A DNA stretch of 44,370 bases from Methanothrix sp. (GCA_026394475.1 JAPKYD010000080.1:1-44370); one strand, 5' to 3'. Positions 16,475 through 25,324 are shown, counted from the first letter of the stretch. Notes: generated by a model not told the origin, from the letters alone. Made by a program: numbers and translations.

Positions 16475-18888
16475 CTCTCTCTCTCAGCATCTTTTGATAC
16501 TCGGCTAACCTGTTCAGAGCATCGCGGGGGGTCAGGGAATCGATATCCAGGCCCAGGATCTCTTCCCGAATGGGGTCTTTTGTCTGGGGCTGCAGCGCGC
16601 CCACACCTGGCGAGTCAAAGAATATGAGCTGGGTGTATTTCGCAGATCTTCTTCCTCTTTTGGTCTTGGTAAGGGGCTCGATCACCGCCTCGCTCTCGAT
16701 CTGCTTCAAGATCTCCTCCGCCCTCTTGGTCACCGCCTCGGGCACTCCTGCCAGGCGAGCGACATGCACTCCGTAGCTCTTGTCCGTCGCCCCTGGCACC
16801 ACCGTTCTAAGAAAGGTGATGGTGCCCTTCTCCTCTTTTACAGCGATGCTGTAGTTCTTGACTCCAGGCAGCACGCCTTCCAGCTGTGTCAGCTGGTGGT
16901 AGTGGGTGGCAAAGACGGCCTTGCACTTTACGACGTTGTGCAGATACTCGGAGATGGCCCAGGCGAGGGACAAGCCGTCAAAGGTGCTCGTGCCCCGTCC
17001 CACCTCATCCAGCAGCACCAGGCTGTCCTTGGTGGCGTTGTCCAGTATATTCGCGAGCTCCGTCATCTCCACCATGAAGGTGCTCTGGCCTGCGGATAAA
17101 TCATCGTAAGCGCCGACGCGGGTGAAGATGCGGTCCACGAGAGCGAGCGAGGCAAAGCCAGCGGGCACGAAGGACCCGGCCTGGGCCAAGATGGCGCAAA
17201 GCGCTATTTGACGCATGAAGGTGGATTTGCCGGCCATATTGGGTCCGGTGAGGATGAGGAGACGGTTATGATCGTTGTCCAGGAGGACGTCGTTGGGCGA
17301 TCTTTTCGCGGACCCGATTGAAGATCTCCTGCTCCAGGGATGTGGACCGCTCCTGGGCAGAGATCACCTTGGATTCCATCTCCTTTAGCTCCGGGGTGAT
17401 GAAACGCTCTGCGTTGGCCATAGTCTGCTTACGGATGTAGTCCTCCGGAACCAGGTGCAGATTAGCCCTAGAGACCTCCAGGTAATAGCCAAAGACGTTG
17501 GTGTAGCCGACTTTCAGGGATTTTATGCCCGTCCTCCTTCGCTCTTGTCCCTCCAGGCGCGAGATCCAGCCCTTGCCGTCCCGCAGCAGAGCGCGAAGCC
17601 CGTCGAGCTCAGGGTCAAAGCCGTCTCTGATCACGCCGCCGTCGCGAAGGTTGGCAGGCGGATCGTCAGCTACCGACTTTTCTATTAATGCTACCACGTC
17701 CTCCAGGGGACCGAGTTGAGATCGGAGGTCCTGCAAATGGGAAGAGGCGATGTTTTCCAGAGCGCTGCGTAGGCTAGGAAGCCTTTGCAGAGTGCTCTTC
17801 AGTGCCATCAGATCCCTGGGATTGGCAGCGCCGCAGGAGACTCTGGAGACCAGCCGCTCCAGGTCCGATGCGCCTTTCAGCTCCTCGCCAAGGCCGCTTC
17901 GCAGCACGGAGTCGCTACACAGCTCTTCCACCGCGCCCAGACGTCTCTTTATCTTTTCCAAAGAGAGCAGAGGCATCTGAATCCAGCGGGCCAGGGTGCG
18001 GGCGCCCATGGGCGTCTTGGTCTCGCCCAAAAACTCTAGCAACGTTCCCCGGCGGGACCGGTCCCGAATGTTGCGAAGGATCTCCAGGTTGCGCAATGTT
18101 ATTTCGTCCAGCACCATGAACTCCGAGCCAAAGTAAAGCCGGATCTCGGTTAGATGCCCCAAGGCGTCGAAGTGAGATCGGTGCAGGTAGGAGAGAATCG
18201 CTCCGCAGGCGCGAGCGGAAAGAGGCTTGTCCGCCAGTCTGAGCCGCTCCGCATAGCCGGGCCCAAACTGGCCTTCCAGGGCCCGGCCAGCATTTTCCAG
18301 GGAGAAGCAGTCCTCTTCCAGAATCTGCTGGCGCGTGCCCTCCCAGCTAAGGGAGAAGGGAGCGATGCACTCTGCAGGCCGGAACTTGGCCAGCTCCGAA
18401 GGCAGTCGCTCGGCTGGAATCTCCGTGGTCAGGAACTCGCCGGTGGAGACGTCCACCAGGGCCAGACCGATCCGGCCGTTCTCTTCCACAACCGCGGCAA
18501 GGAAGTTGTTGCAGGACTCCTCCAGCATGGCCGGCTCGATGATAGTGCCAGGGGTCACCACGCGGGTGATCTCCCTCTTCACCAGACCCTTGGCAGTTTT
18601 CGGGTCCTCCACCTGATCGCAGATGGCCACCTTGTGTCCAGCCTTGATGAGCCTGGCCAGGTAGGTCTCCAGGGCGTGGTAGGGAACGCCTGCCAGAGGA
18701 ATCTTGTTCCCTTCGTCATCCCTCTGGCGGGAGGTAAGAGTGATGTTCAGATCGCGGGAGACGATGACGGCGTCCTCGGCGAAGGTCTCGTAAAAGTCGC
18801 CCACTCGGAATAGTAGTATTGCGTCCGGGTATTGCTGCTTTTCTCTATAGTACTGCTCCATCAGGGGAGAGAGCTTAGATGCTGGCAT
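16461..18888 (-). pseudogene. mutS: mutS interrupted by internal deletion and frameshift
   Basis: The N-terminal part (18888 to about 17300) carries the mismatch-binding domain start (LLFRVGDFYETFAEDA), connector and lever domains up to NRVREKIA. The C-terminal part (from about 17297) resumes in another frame at [20 protein letters not shown] and contains the full ATPase: [11 protein letters not shown] (Walker A), [12 protein letters not shown] (Walker B) and [11 protein letters not shown]. By comparison with E. coli MutS from memory, about 65 residues between the lever helix and the ATPase are missing, and the join also changes frame, giving a stop at about 17266. Full length would be near 870-890 residues. 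The start at 18888 (MPASKLSPLMEQYY) is preferred. Assembly error is the main alternative to a real deletion. Confidence 0.9.
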
Positions 18889-19190
18889 TCTTGGCCTGTT
18901 GTTCCCGGAATTTTTCGGATAATTCTCCTTTTCGCCCTGCATCGTGGATGCCCTCTGCCAAAGGCTGAGTCAGACTGCTCCTAAGGTCTCTGGTGTCGTT
19001 CGCTAAGGCATAAACCTCCTCCAGAACTGCCCACCAGAACTCCTTTTGGCTTTTGCCAACTAAAAAGCTTTGGTCGCGAAGCTTCTTGGATCTGAGAGAA
19101 GCTTTTCCAGAGGCTCGCCGCTGATCTTGCTGCCATGTACGGATTGTATACTGGCCTGGTTTTCTGCTTTAGGTTCAATAGATGTCGACC
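18875..19190 (-). pseudogene. Frameshifted remnant upstream of mutS
   Basis: Too short and broken to stand out, but both halves look coding. In one frame the minus strand reads ASIQSVHGSKISGEPLEKLL and then SDPRSFATKAF up to a stop at 19062-19060. From there another frame continues with LVGKSQKEFWWAVLEEVYAL and ends KFREQQAKNASI at a TAA at 18875, overlapping the mutS start. Adding one T to the five-T run at 19062-19066 joins the halves into one frame. No start codon is visible in the first half. The family is not recognised. The overlap with mutS suggests that the two once formed an operon. Confidence 0.5.
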
Positions 19191-19248
19191 ATGATAGATG
19201 GTTATGTGCTGGGGATGAGATTCTCGCACATTAAAAAGTCCAAATAGA

Positions 19249-19285
19249 ATAGTTTATATAGGTAGTATGATACACAGTAGGATAC
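19249..19285 (+). promoter_or_regulatory. Promoter of small unknown gene
   Basis: TTTATATAG (about 19253-19261) is a near-consensus TATA box 25-30 nt before the ATG at 19286, fitting a leaderless transcript. Between them, TGATACA and GGATACA form a direct-repeat-like pair that may bind a regulator. Confidence 0.55.
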
Positions 19286-19555
19286 ATGGTGAGTACAATC
19301 ATGAACATTGAAAAAATGCACAAGGGACAGTCTATACGAGATATTGTAAAAGAAGAGATAAGCCACATACCTCGTGGTAATGCTCCCCAAAATGAACTCA
19401 GGATGTTCTACTGGCCTCTGAGGATGAATAGTTTAGGTAAAAAAGCTGAAACGTCCAAAACAAAAGGAGAGGTATTAATTGAAGCCGTAAACGCAGTCAG
19501 AAAGACATATCCTGATTTCATGCCCAAATATGACAAGGAATTTTTCCAGGATTGA
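19286..19555 (+). CDS. Small protein of unknown function
   Basis: An 89-residue basic protein I do not recognise. It has no signal peptide, no membrane segment and no cysteine. The C-terminal half (KGEVLIEAVNAVRKTYPDFM) is predicted helical. The strong TATA box 25-30 nt upstream and the uninterrupted frame support expression. Its codon use is much more AT-rich than that of most neighbours, like the TPR gene that follows, so the pair may be acquired DNA. ATG at 19301 is an alternative start. Confidence 0.5.
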   Translation: MVSTIMNIEKMHKGQSIRDIVKEEISHIPRGNAPQNELRMFYWPLRMNSLGKKAETSKTKGEVLIEAVNAVRKTYPDFMPKYDKEFFQD

Positions 19556-19615
19556 ATGAAGCTATTTAACTGGCAAATACTGTTTAAGGATACAAAATTG
19601 AGGAGAACCCAAAAC

Positions 19616-20299
19616 ATGAGAGCAATAGCATTAATTGCCATAATGTCGTTACTAATTTTTTGGGGCTGCACAGCCGCCGAGGAGTACATCAAAGTTGAGG
19701 ATTCTGAAACCGGAATGACTTATTCAGTATCCAAATCAGCATTGGACTGGTTCAACAAAGGAAACCAACTTTATAATAAAGGATCGTATGAGTCGGCGAT
19801 ATTGTGTTTTGACAAAGCGATTGAACTAGATCCTTCCTACGCATCTCCATGGGTAAACAAGGGGTATTGTCTTGAATTCCTGGATAGGTACAACGAATCT
19901 TTAAAAGCATTTGACAAAGCCACCACGCTAAATCCATTAAGTTCCGGGGCATGGAATGAGAAAGGTGAATTGCTTCAAGATCAAGGCAAGTATGACGAGG
20001 CAATCAAGGCATATAATATATCTATCGAGTTAGATCCTGATTATGCCTATACCTGGATAAACAAAGGAATTATTCTTGGTAGGATGGGTATGTATCAAGA
20101 GGCAATCAAGTGTTTTGATGAAGCTATCAAGTGTTATGATGCAGACCATATGAAAAAACCAAAACATATGTCAAATCCCAAAGATGCGAAAATTGCCTGG
20201 TCCTGGTATAACAAGGGCATTGCCCTCGAGGCACTCGGTAATGACAATGAGGCAAATGCTGCCTTCGCCAAGGCCAAGGAGCTGGGATATACAGGCTGA
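19616..20299 (+). CDS. Exported TPR-repeat protein
   Basis: A 227-residue protein with an N-terminal hydrophobic signal (MRAIALIAIMSLLIFWGC), where the cysteine makes a lipid-anchored form possible, then about four tetratricopeptide repeats such as GNQLYNKGSYESAILCFDKA and AWNEKGELLQDQGKYDEAIK. The start at 19616 is chosen because GAGGAG lies about 10 nt before it; an in-frame ATG at 19556 abuts the previous stop. The gene is AT-rich compared with the window. It is likely a surface scaffold protein. A stem-loop overlaps its stop codon. Confidence 0.8.
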   Translation: MRAIALIAIMSLLIFWGCTAAEEYIKVEDSETGMTYSVSKSALDWFNKGNQLYNKGSYESAILCFDKAIELDPSYASPWVNKGYCLEFLDRYNESLKAFDKATTLNPLSSGAWNEKGELLQDQGKYDEAIKAYNISIELDPDYAYTWINKGIILGRMGMYQEAIKCFDEAIKCYDADHMKKPKHMSNPKDAKIAWSWYNKGIALEALGNDNEANAAFAKAKELGYTG

Positions 20300-20308
20300 T
20301 CCCAGCTC
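20279..20308 (+). terminator. Stem-loop at end of exported TPR gene
   Basis: GAGCTGGGAT (20279-20288) and ATCCCAGCTC (20299-20308) form a perfect 10-bp stem with a 10-base loop spanning the stop codon. No T run follows directly, so it may act in mRNA 3'-end protection rather than termination. The region 20309-20518 holds no gene I can support. Confidence 0.5.
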
Positions 20309-20518
20309 CTACCAGTGTGTGTAACCTGTAATCCATCCCCTCTTTTTTCGATATGCTTTGAACTGCAAGATATTATTATAAGAATGCTTTTCGGCTCAAT
20401 CTCCCCGGCCTTGCGCTCCAGCTTATGTGGTGCATTTCGGATTTGTTCGACACTAAAAAATCGTTATCTGGCAATTGTCGAAAAATCATTCCACATTCTT
20501 TGAAGGAAAGAGCCTCAT

Positions 20519-20956
20519 TTAAGCTCTCGCTCGCATTCTCATATCGCTCTCGGCGCATCCCTGCCGGGGCTCGCGCACGGCCAGGGTGAGCAAGGTCACG
20601 GCGGCGGCAATGGCCACGAAGGCCGCTATTACACCGTTCACACCGTAGGCGTCGGCGGTGAGGCCTGCCACGAGCGGCCCCACCATCACACCCGACATAC
20701 GGGAGGTGTTGAAGATGCCGAGCCTTGCGGCATAGCCGGGCTGATGGTCTGGTGTCCGGGATTTACCAGTCGCTCCTTTGTTTTTTGGGGCAAGTCTCCA
20801 GTCGAGGATCTTTTTTCTCCGGCTCCCATTTAAATTTTTCAGCCCAAGGTCGTCAGCCAGCCACTTGTTCTCTTCTTTGAGCCGTGATAGCTCTTTGACC
20901 ATCTCACCGCGCGGCTTAAGGTCGGACTCCTCCGCGAGAGAATTAATTCCGTTCAC
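20519..20956 (-). pseudogene. Chimeric remnant: coiled-coil N-part joined to MFS transporter C-terminus
   Basis: A 145-residue open frame made of two unlike parts. Residues about 75-133 (YAARLGIFNTSRMSGVMVGP, then LVAGLTADAYGVNG and two hydrophobic helices ending AVREPRQG) are the last two membrane helices of a major facilitator superfamily transporter; the preceding ten helices are missing. Residues 1-65 are charged, with a short coiled coil (KELSRLKEENKWLADDL), and look unrelated. The best reading is a rearrangement scar next to the tRNA-Ser gene. A functional product is unlikely. Confidence 0.65.
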
Positions 20957-21077
20957 ATCGTCCCATCACTTTGCGAAGGAAGATAGATCCAAACATACCA
21001 CGATTTATCTGGCTTGACCAAGGAAACACCAACGGATAAATGCGCTTCTTGATATCTATGGTTTACCGGTAAAATAG

Positions 21078-21189
21078 CGCTGAGGGTGAGATTTGAACTC
21101 ACGAGGTGCGATGCACCACTGGTTATCCTGTCCCGGCATCGGGCCGGGGACCTCAAGACCAGCGCCGTAGGCCGCTTGGCTACCTCAGC
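21078..21189 (-). tRNA. tRNA-Ser(UGA) with intron
   Basis: On the minus strand GCTGAGG (from 21189) pairs with CCTCAGC to close the acceptor stem, with discriminator G at 21078 and no encoded CCA. The D arm starts GCCAAGCGGCC. The anticodon stem is CTGGT/ACCAG, interrupted after position 37 by a 27-nt intron (21125-21151) that folds into a GC-rich hairpin. The anticodon loop reads CUUGAG-A, giving anticodon UGA. A long variable arm (GGTGC/GCACC) and T arm (GTGAG-TTCAAAT-CTCAC) complete a class II tRNA of 85 nt after splicing. The long variable arm and discriminator G support Ser rather than Leu. Confidence 0.92.
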
Positions 21190-21307
21190 TCTTCTTTCCG
21201 TCTGTTTCCTCCTGGTCCTTTTAAGCCTGGCGATTACATCGGGGTGGTTTCTCTATTTAGCGCTCAGCCGGATAATTTTTTATAGTTTTCTCTTCTCTGA
21301 TGTTCCC

Positions 21308-22552
21308 ATGCTCATCAGAGATGTCAGCGTTCTCCAATCTGGCCAAATTCTGAAAGATAGAGACATCCTTATCCAGGATAACAAGATCGTCGAGATCGGC
21401 CGGGATCTTAAAGTTGAAGATAAAAGCGAAATCATTGACGGCCGGGGCAAACTGGCCGCTCCAGGGCTGATAAACTGCCACACCCATGCGGCCATGACCC
21501 TTCTGCGCGGATACGCTGATGACATGGAACTCAAGCCCTGGCTGGAGAATAAGATCTGGCCCCTAGAGGCGAAGCTTAACGAAGAGGACATTTCCTGGGG
21601 GGTAAAACTGGCCTGCCTGGAGCAGATTCACTTTGGAATTACCTGCTTCAATGACATGTATCTCTTCCCGGATGCTGTGGCAGAGGCGACCAAAGAGATG
21701 GGCATGCGGGCTTTCATCTCTGGCGTGGTATTCGATATGCGCCCTGAGTTCCTGACCGGAGTGGAGCCATTCGTTCGCCGATGGAAAGGTGACGAGCTGA
21801 TCATCCCCGCTGTCGGCCCTCACTCCGCCTATGCTTGCTCAGAGGAGACACTTCTTAAGGAAAAGGAGATCGCTGACCGTCATAACGCCATGATCCATAT
21901 CCACCTCTCTGAGACCAGGGAAGAAGTAGACGGATTCCTGCTCTCCAAAGGCAGGAGCCCAGTGGAGTACCTGGACACCCTAGGGATGCTTAGCGAGCGG
22001 CTGGCGGCTGTGCACTGCGTCTGGCTATCCGAAAATGATTGCCGTCTTCTAGCGGAAAGAAAGGCTAACGTTGTGGATTGCACCGTGAGCAATCTTAAGC
22101 TAACCTCCGGCATAGCCCCTCTGAACACTCTGTTGAAGTGGGGTGTGAATATATGCCTGGGAACCGATGGGGCATCCAGCAATAATAATCTGAGTCTGTT
22201 TGAAGAGATGAAGGTTACAGCCATTGTTCAGAAGAACGCCTACCATACTCCGGCTGCCTTTTCAGCCGAGCAAATCTGGCGCCTGGCCACAGATAATGCC
22301 TACCGAACCTTCGGACTGGATATGGGCCTTAAGGCAGGAGCCCTGGCGGACCTGATGCTGATCGATCTACGCAAGCCCTGGCTATGTCCCGAGACGAATA
22401 TCATATCCCATCTGGTTTACAGCATGACCGGCGGGGTGGATACTACGATCATCAATGGCAGGGTATTGATGAGAGAAGGGATCATCCCTGGAGAGGAGAA
22501 GATAATGGCTGGGGCCCAGAAGAGATTTGAAGATCTGGTACAACGACGTTGA
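21308..22552 (+). CDS. dadD: 5'-deoxyadenosine / S-adenosylhomocysteine deaminase-type amidohydrolase (paralogue 1)
   Basis: A 414-residue amidohydrolase of the MtaD/DadD group, which deaminates 5'-deoxyadenosine, methylthioadenosine and S-adenosylhomocysteine. Metal-ligand motifs are present: NCHTHAAMTLLRGYADD (about 55-71), HIHLSETREEV (about 192), the AVHCVWLS His and CLGTDGASSNNN with the metal Asp. One motif differs from paralogue 2: VDCTVSNLKL here versus VHCPVSNMKL there. ATG 21308 fits the family N-terminus (MLIRDVSVL), and a TATA-like TTTTTTATAG lies about 30 nt upstream. Paralogue 2 follows after 34 nt, so the pair is a tandem duplication, probably one transcript. By family precedent the enzyme recycles nucleosides from SAM-dependent reactions. 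Confidence 0.87.
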   Translation: MLIRDVSVLQSGQILKDRDILIQDNKIVEIGRDLKVEDKSEIIDGRGKLAAPGLINCHTHAAMTLLRGYADDMELKPWLENKIWPLEAKLNEEDISWGVKLACLEQIHFGITCFNDMYLFPDAVAEATKEMGMRAFISGVVFDMRPEFLTGVEPFVRRWKGDELIIPAVGPHSAYACSEETLLKEKEIADRHNAMIHIHLSETREEVDGFLLSKGRSPVEYLDTLGMLSERLAAVHCVWLSENDCRLLAERKANVVDCTVSNLKLTSGIAPLNTLLKWGVNICLGTDGASSNNNLSLFEEMKVTAIVQKNAYHTPAAFSAEQIWRLATDNAYRTFGLDMGLKAGALADLMLIDLRKPWLCPETNIISHLVYSMTGGVDTTIINGRVLMREGIIPGEEKIMAGAQKRFEDLVQRR

Positions 22553-22586
22553 GAATATTAATATTACCATAATCTAATTTCTCTTT

Positions 22587-23825
22587 ATGCTCATCAAAGA
22601 GGCAGCTATAATAAAAGGGGATGGTCTTCTCAAAGGACAAGATATAAAAATAGATGAAAATAGAATTGCGGCTATCGGTCCAGGGCTCAATGCAGATCGA
22701 GGCGAGGAGGTCCTGGATGGCAGGAGAAAGCTGGCGATCCCCGGCCTGGTGAACGCCCATACTCATCTGGCTATGACGCTCTTTCGGGGCTATGCTGATG
22801 ATATGGAGCTCGTACCATGGCTGAAAGAAAAGATCTGGCCTCTGGAGGCAAAACTTAACGAGGAAGACATTTCCTGGGGTGTGAAGTTGGGTTGCCTGGA
22901 GCAGATCCGCGCAGGCATCACCTGCTATTGCGATATGTACCTATTTCCGGACGAAACAGCCTCCGCGACGAAGAAGATGGGGCTTCGCGCAGTCGTCGGC
23001 GCGGGGGTCTTCGAAATTTTCCCCGAGCTTCTAGGCGGCGTAGAACCCTTCCTTCGCCGCTGGCAGAAAGATGAGCTGATAACTCCTGCCATAGGACCGC
23101 ATGCGGTCAATACCTGCTCGGAACAGACGCTTCTTTTTGCCAAAGAGCTGGCGGAGAAGTACAAGGCATTCATACACATCCACCTCTCAGAGACCAGACA
23201 GGAAGTAGAGGAATTAAAAAGCAGAATGGTATTAAGCCCGGTGGAGTATCTGGAATCCCTGGGGATGCTAAACAGTCACCTGGTGGCTGCTCATTGCGTC
23301 TGGGTTTCTCCCAGAGATATAGAAAAATTGGCAGCCGGAAAGGCAAATGTAGTCCATTGCCCGGTGAGCAACATGAAGCTTGCCTCTGGATTCTCCCCTG
23401 TGGAAAGACTCTGCTCCTCTGGAGTCAATGTTTGCTTGGGAACTGATGGAGCATCAAGCAATAATAACCTCAATATCTTTCAGGAGATGAAGGTTTCAGC
23501 CATTTCGGAGAAATGCATCCGCAAAAATCCGACCGCTCTTCCCGCCAGCCTCGTCTGGAAAATGGCCACCGAGAACGCCTACTCATGCTTTGGATTGCCT
23601 TTGGGCCTTCGGGCAGGCGGTCTGGCGGACCTATCCCTGATAGATCTGCAAAGGCCATGGTTTTATCCTGAGAATAATATAGTATCTCATCTGATCTACA
23701 GCATGACCGGCGGGGTGGACACGACCATCGTTAACGGAAAAATCCTCATGCGTGAGGGCATAATCCCCGGCGAGGCAGAGATTCTACAGAGCGCTCAGGA
23801 GCGCTTCGAGCGCTTAATCTCATAG
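22587..23825 (+). CDS. dadD: 5'-deoxyadenosine / S-adenosylhomocysteine deaminase-type amidohydrolase (paralogue 2)
   Basis: A 412-residue paralogue of the preceding gene with the canonical motif set: NAHTHLAMTLFRGYADD (about 56-72), HIHLSETRQEV, AAHCVWVS, VHCPVSNMKLASG and CLGTDGASSNNN. Long stretches are shared with paralogue 1 (KIWPLEAKLNEEDISWGVKL and HLIYSMTGGVDTTI), so the duplication is easy to see in the protein. This copy keeps the usual HCPVSNMKLASG and is the better candidate for the ancestral deaminase. It ends with TAG, 6 nt inside the convergent membrane-protein gene. In methanogens DadD is also proposed to feed a methionine and ribose salvage route; that is established for the family, not shown here. 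Confidence 0.9.
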   Translation: MLIKEAAIIKGDGLLKGQDIKIDENRIAAIGPGLNADRGEEVLDGRRKLAIPGLVNAHTHLAMTLFRGYADDMELVPWLKEKIWPLEAKLNEEDISWGVKLGCLEQIRAGITCYCDMYLFPDETASATKKMGLRAVVGAGVFEIFPELLGGVEPFLRRWQKDELITPAIGPHAVNTCSEQTLLFAKELAEKYKAFIHIHLSETRQEVEELKSRMVLSPVEYLESLGMLNSHLVAAHCVWVSPRDIEKLAAGKANVVHCPVSNMKLASGFSPVERLCSSGVNVCLGTDGASSNNNLNIFQEMKVSAISEKCIRKNPTALPASLVWKMATENAYSCFGLPLGLRAGGLADLSLIDLQRPWFYPENNIVSHLIYSMTGGVDTTIVNGKILMREGIIPGEAEILQSAQERFERLIS

Positions 23826-24758
23826 CCGTCTGCGCGATCTTTTCCTGCCGCTCAGGTATCTTCTGGTCCCCAGGTAGCTTATTGCTAGGAGCAGCAGCAA
23901 AACCGCCCCAGGCAGCAGCCAGCCAAAAAGCCCTGCCTTTCGCACCGAAACCAGCACAGCAAGATCTTCCCGTCGCCGGTCTCCCTCGCCATAGATTATC
24001 TGGCAGGGCAGGGCGAAAGTGCCAGATGTGGCATTCTCCTCGGTGAGCACCTTCAGCTTCACGACTGCAAAACCATCGGGATCAATTCGGGTTGTCTCTT
24101 TCCCGGTCTCCACGCTAGAAAAAGGCATCTGGGGATAGGCCTCGACCTGAAGATTCAGGGCGGGCTCATCTCCGCGATTGGCCAAAACAAGCTGAAGCTC
24201 CGACTCTTCTCCCGGAAAGGCCTCACCCTTCAGCTCTTCCAGCTGCAACTTTGGCCCTTGAACCGCCTTGGCCTGCAGGGGAACCTCTTGGACAGCATCC
24301 TCGTACTGAAAAACGACATCTGGCAGATTCTCGTCTCCCGAGACCGTCACCTGGGACAGCCAGGAGTAGCTGATGAGGAGCTGCAAGGGATAGATCCCCA
24401 CCTCCGCGCCCTCGGCAAGGGCCGTGAACTCCAGGGATCTGCTCTCCCCGGGGGCGAGAGTGCCTGCGACTTGGGGCCCTGAGAGCACCTTGATCCTGTC
24501 GTCATTGCTCTGCAAAAGAGCCACAATTCCACTGGCATCCCTTTTTTTGGCATCGAATCCCGCGCCCTCCGCCGAGGCCAAGGCAGGGGCAGAGACGTTG
24601 TTATGCAGCAGAATAGCGAGGACTGAAGGCCTCTCCAGCTCGATATGGCCGGAGACGGAAGAGATCACCAGATGGGGGCCATCCACTCCCTGGTCCGCTC
24701 CCTGGCCAGAGATCATCACCAGGAGGAAAATGACGAGAACCGCCAGAGCCTTCATCAA
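23820..24758 (-). CDS. Exported COG1361/CARDB-like protein with C-terminal anchor
   Basis: A 312-residue protein with a signal peptide (1-20), beta-sandwich domains and a C-terminal membrane helix (about 281-297) followed by a very basic tail (RKRSRRRL). The second domain shows the COG1361/CARDB-like pattern ELQLVLANRGDEPALNLQVE (about 196-215). The layout is the same as the protein at 3519-4682, with weaker sequence likeness. It is expected to be displayed outside the cell and anchored at its C-terminus. It overlaps the end of the tandem dadD copy by 6 nt. Function unknown; an adhesion or envelope role is inferred from architecture. Confidence 0.68.
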   Translation of the reverse strand: MMKALAVLVIFLLVMISGQGADQGVDGPHLVISSVSGHIELERPSVLAILLHNNVSAPALASAEGAGFDAKKRDASGIVALLQSNDDRIKVLSGPQVAGTLAPGESRSLEFTALAEGAEVGIYPLQLLISYSWLSQVTVSGDENLPDVVFQYEDAVQEVPLQAKAVQGPKLQLEELKGEAFPGEESELQLVLANRGDEPALNLQVEAYPQMPFSSVETGKETTRIDPDGFAVVKLKVLTEENATSGTFALPCQIIYGEGDRRREDLAVLVSVRKAGLFGWLLPGAVLLLLLAISYLGTRRYLSGRKRSRRRL

Positions 24759-24828
24759 ACTAAAGAAGAACTTTACCCTTTTAGCTCTACTGCCTGGACG
24801 GCATTGAGCACAAAATTTCAGGGCGAAT

Positions 24829-25324
24829 CTATTTCGCAGAGGCCATCTCCATAGCCTCCTTGGCGCTCAGATCCTGGTGAACCACAGCGCAGATGCGGCG
24901 CACGATGAGCGCCGGGCTCTCGTGTTGGAAGACGTTGCGTCCGATGGCCACGTCGCGGGCTCCCGCGCCAATCGCCCCTTCCACCATTCTGAGGAGGTCT
25001 TGCTCAGACTCCACCTGTGGCCCTCCCGCGATGACCAGAGGAATGGGGCAGCTCTCCACCACCCTGGCGAAGCTGTCCTGGTCGCCGGTGTAGATGGATT
25101 ATCAGGCCCGGGTCGTGCCCGTAGCCCCGGTGGCCGAAGGCGGCCGCGCCCTTGTGGACCACGGCGGCATCGGCTCCGCCGGAGGCCACTGCATCGGCGA
25201 TGGTCTTGACGCTTTTGATGCCCTTGATGGGCCCGACACTGATCCCGTGATCCATGGGAATTATGACTGTGTTGCCTGTATTGCGGTTGATTATCCTCTC
25301 CATGCGAATCGATGTTCCTCTCAA
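24829..25324 (-). pseudogene. Class I aldolase/ADH synthase gene with internal deletion
   Basis: Two frames together show the ends of an archaeal fructose-bisphosphate aldolase-like protein of the 2-amino-3,7-dideoxy-heptulosonate (ADH) synthase type, used for aromatic amino acid synthesis. The N-part has [36 protein letters not shown] and LIIHL. The C-part resumes, in another frame, at [20 protein letters not shown] and ends with AIGRNVFQHESP. By comparison with MJ0400 from memory, about 100 residues are missing at 25086-25096, including the catalytic segment ending in the Schiff-base Lys (DIVKT) and the YPRG Tyr. The encoded product cannot be active. A TTG at 25324 or an ATG at 25303 could be the start. 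Confidence 0.87.

Noticed and set aside
16461-17237. Separate short MutS-like ATPase gene
   Set aside because: The frame is open upstream of its ATG through PNDVLLDND...TGPN, the normal MutS sequence, so it is the 3' part of the broken mutS rather than an independent gene.
18981-19229. 82-codon minus-strand frame before mutS
   Set aside because: The two other frames of the same strand read as better protein and join into one gene with a single T-run correction, so this frame is a shadow.
21078-21189. tRNA-Leu assignment
   Set aside because: The anticodon loop gives UGA after removing the intron and the discriminator base is G; both fit Ser, not Leu.
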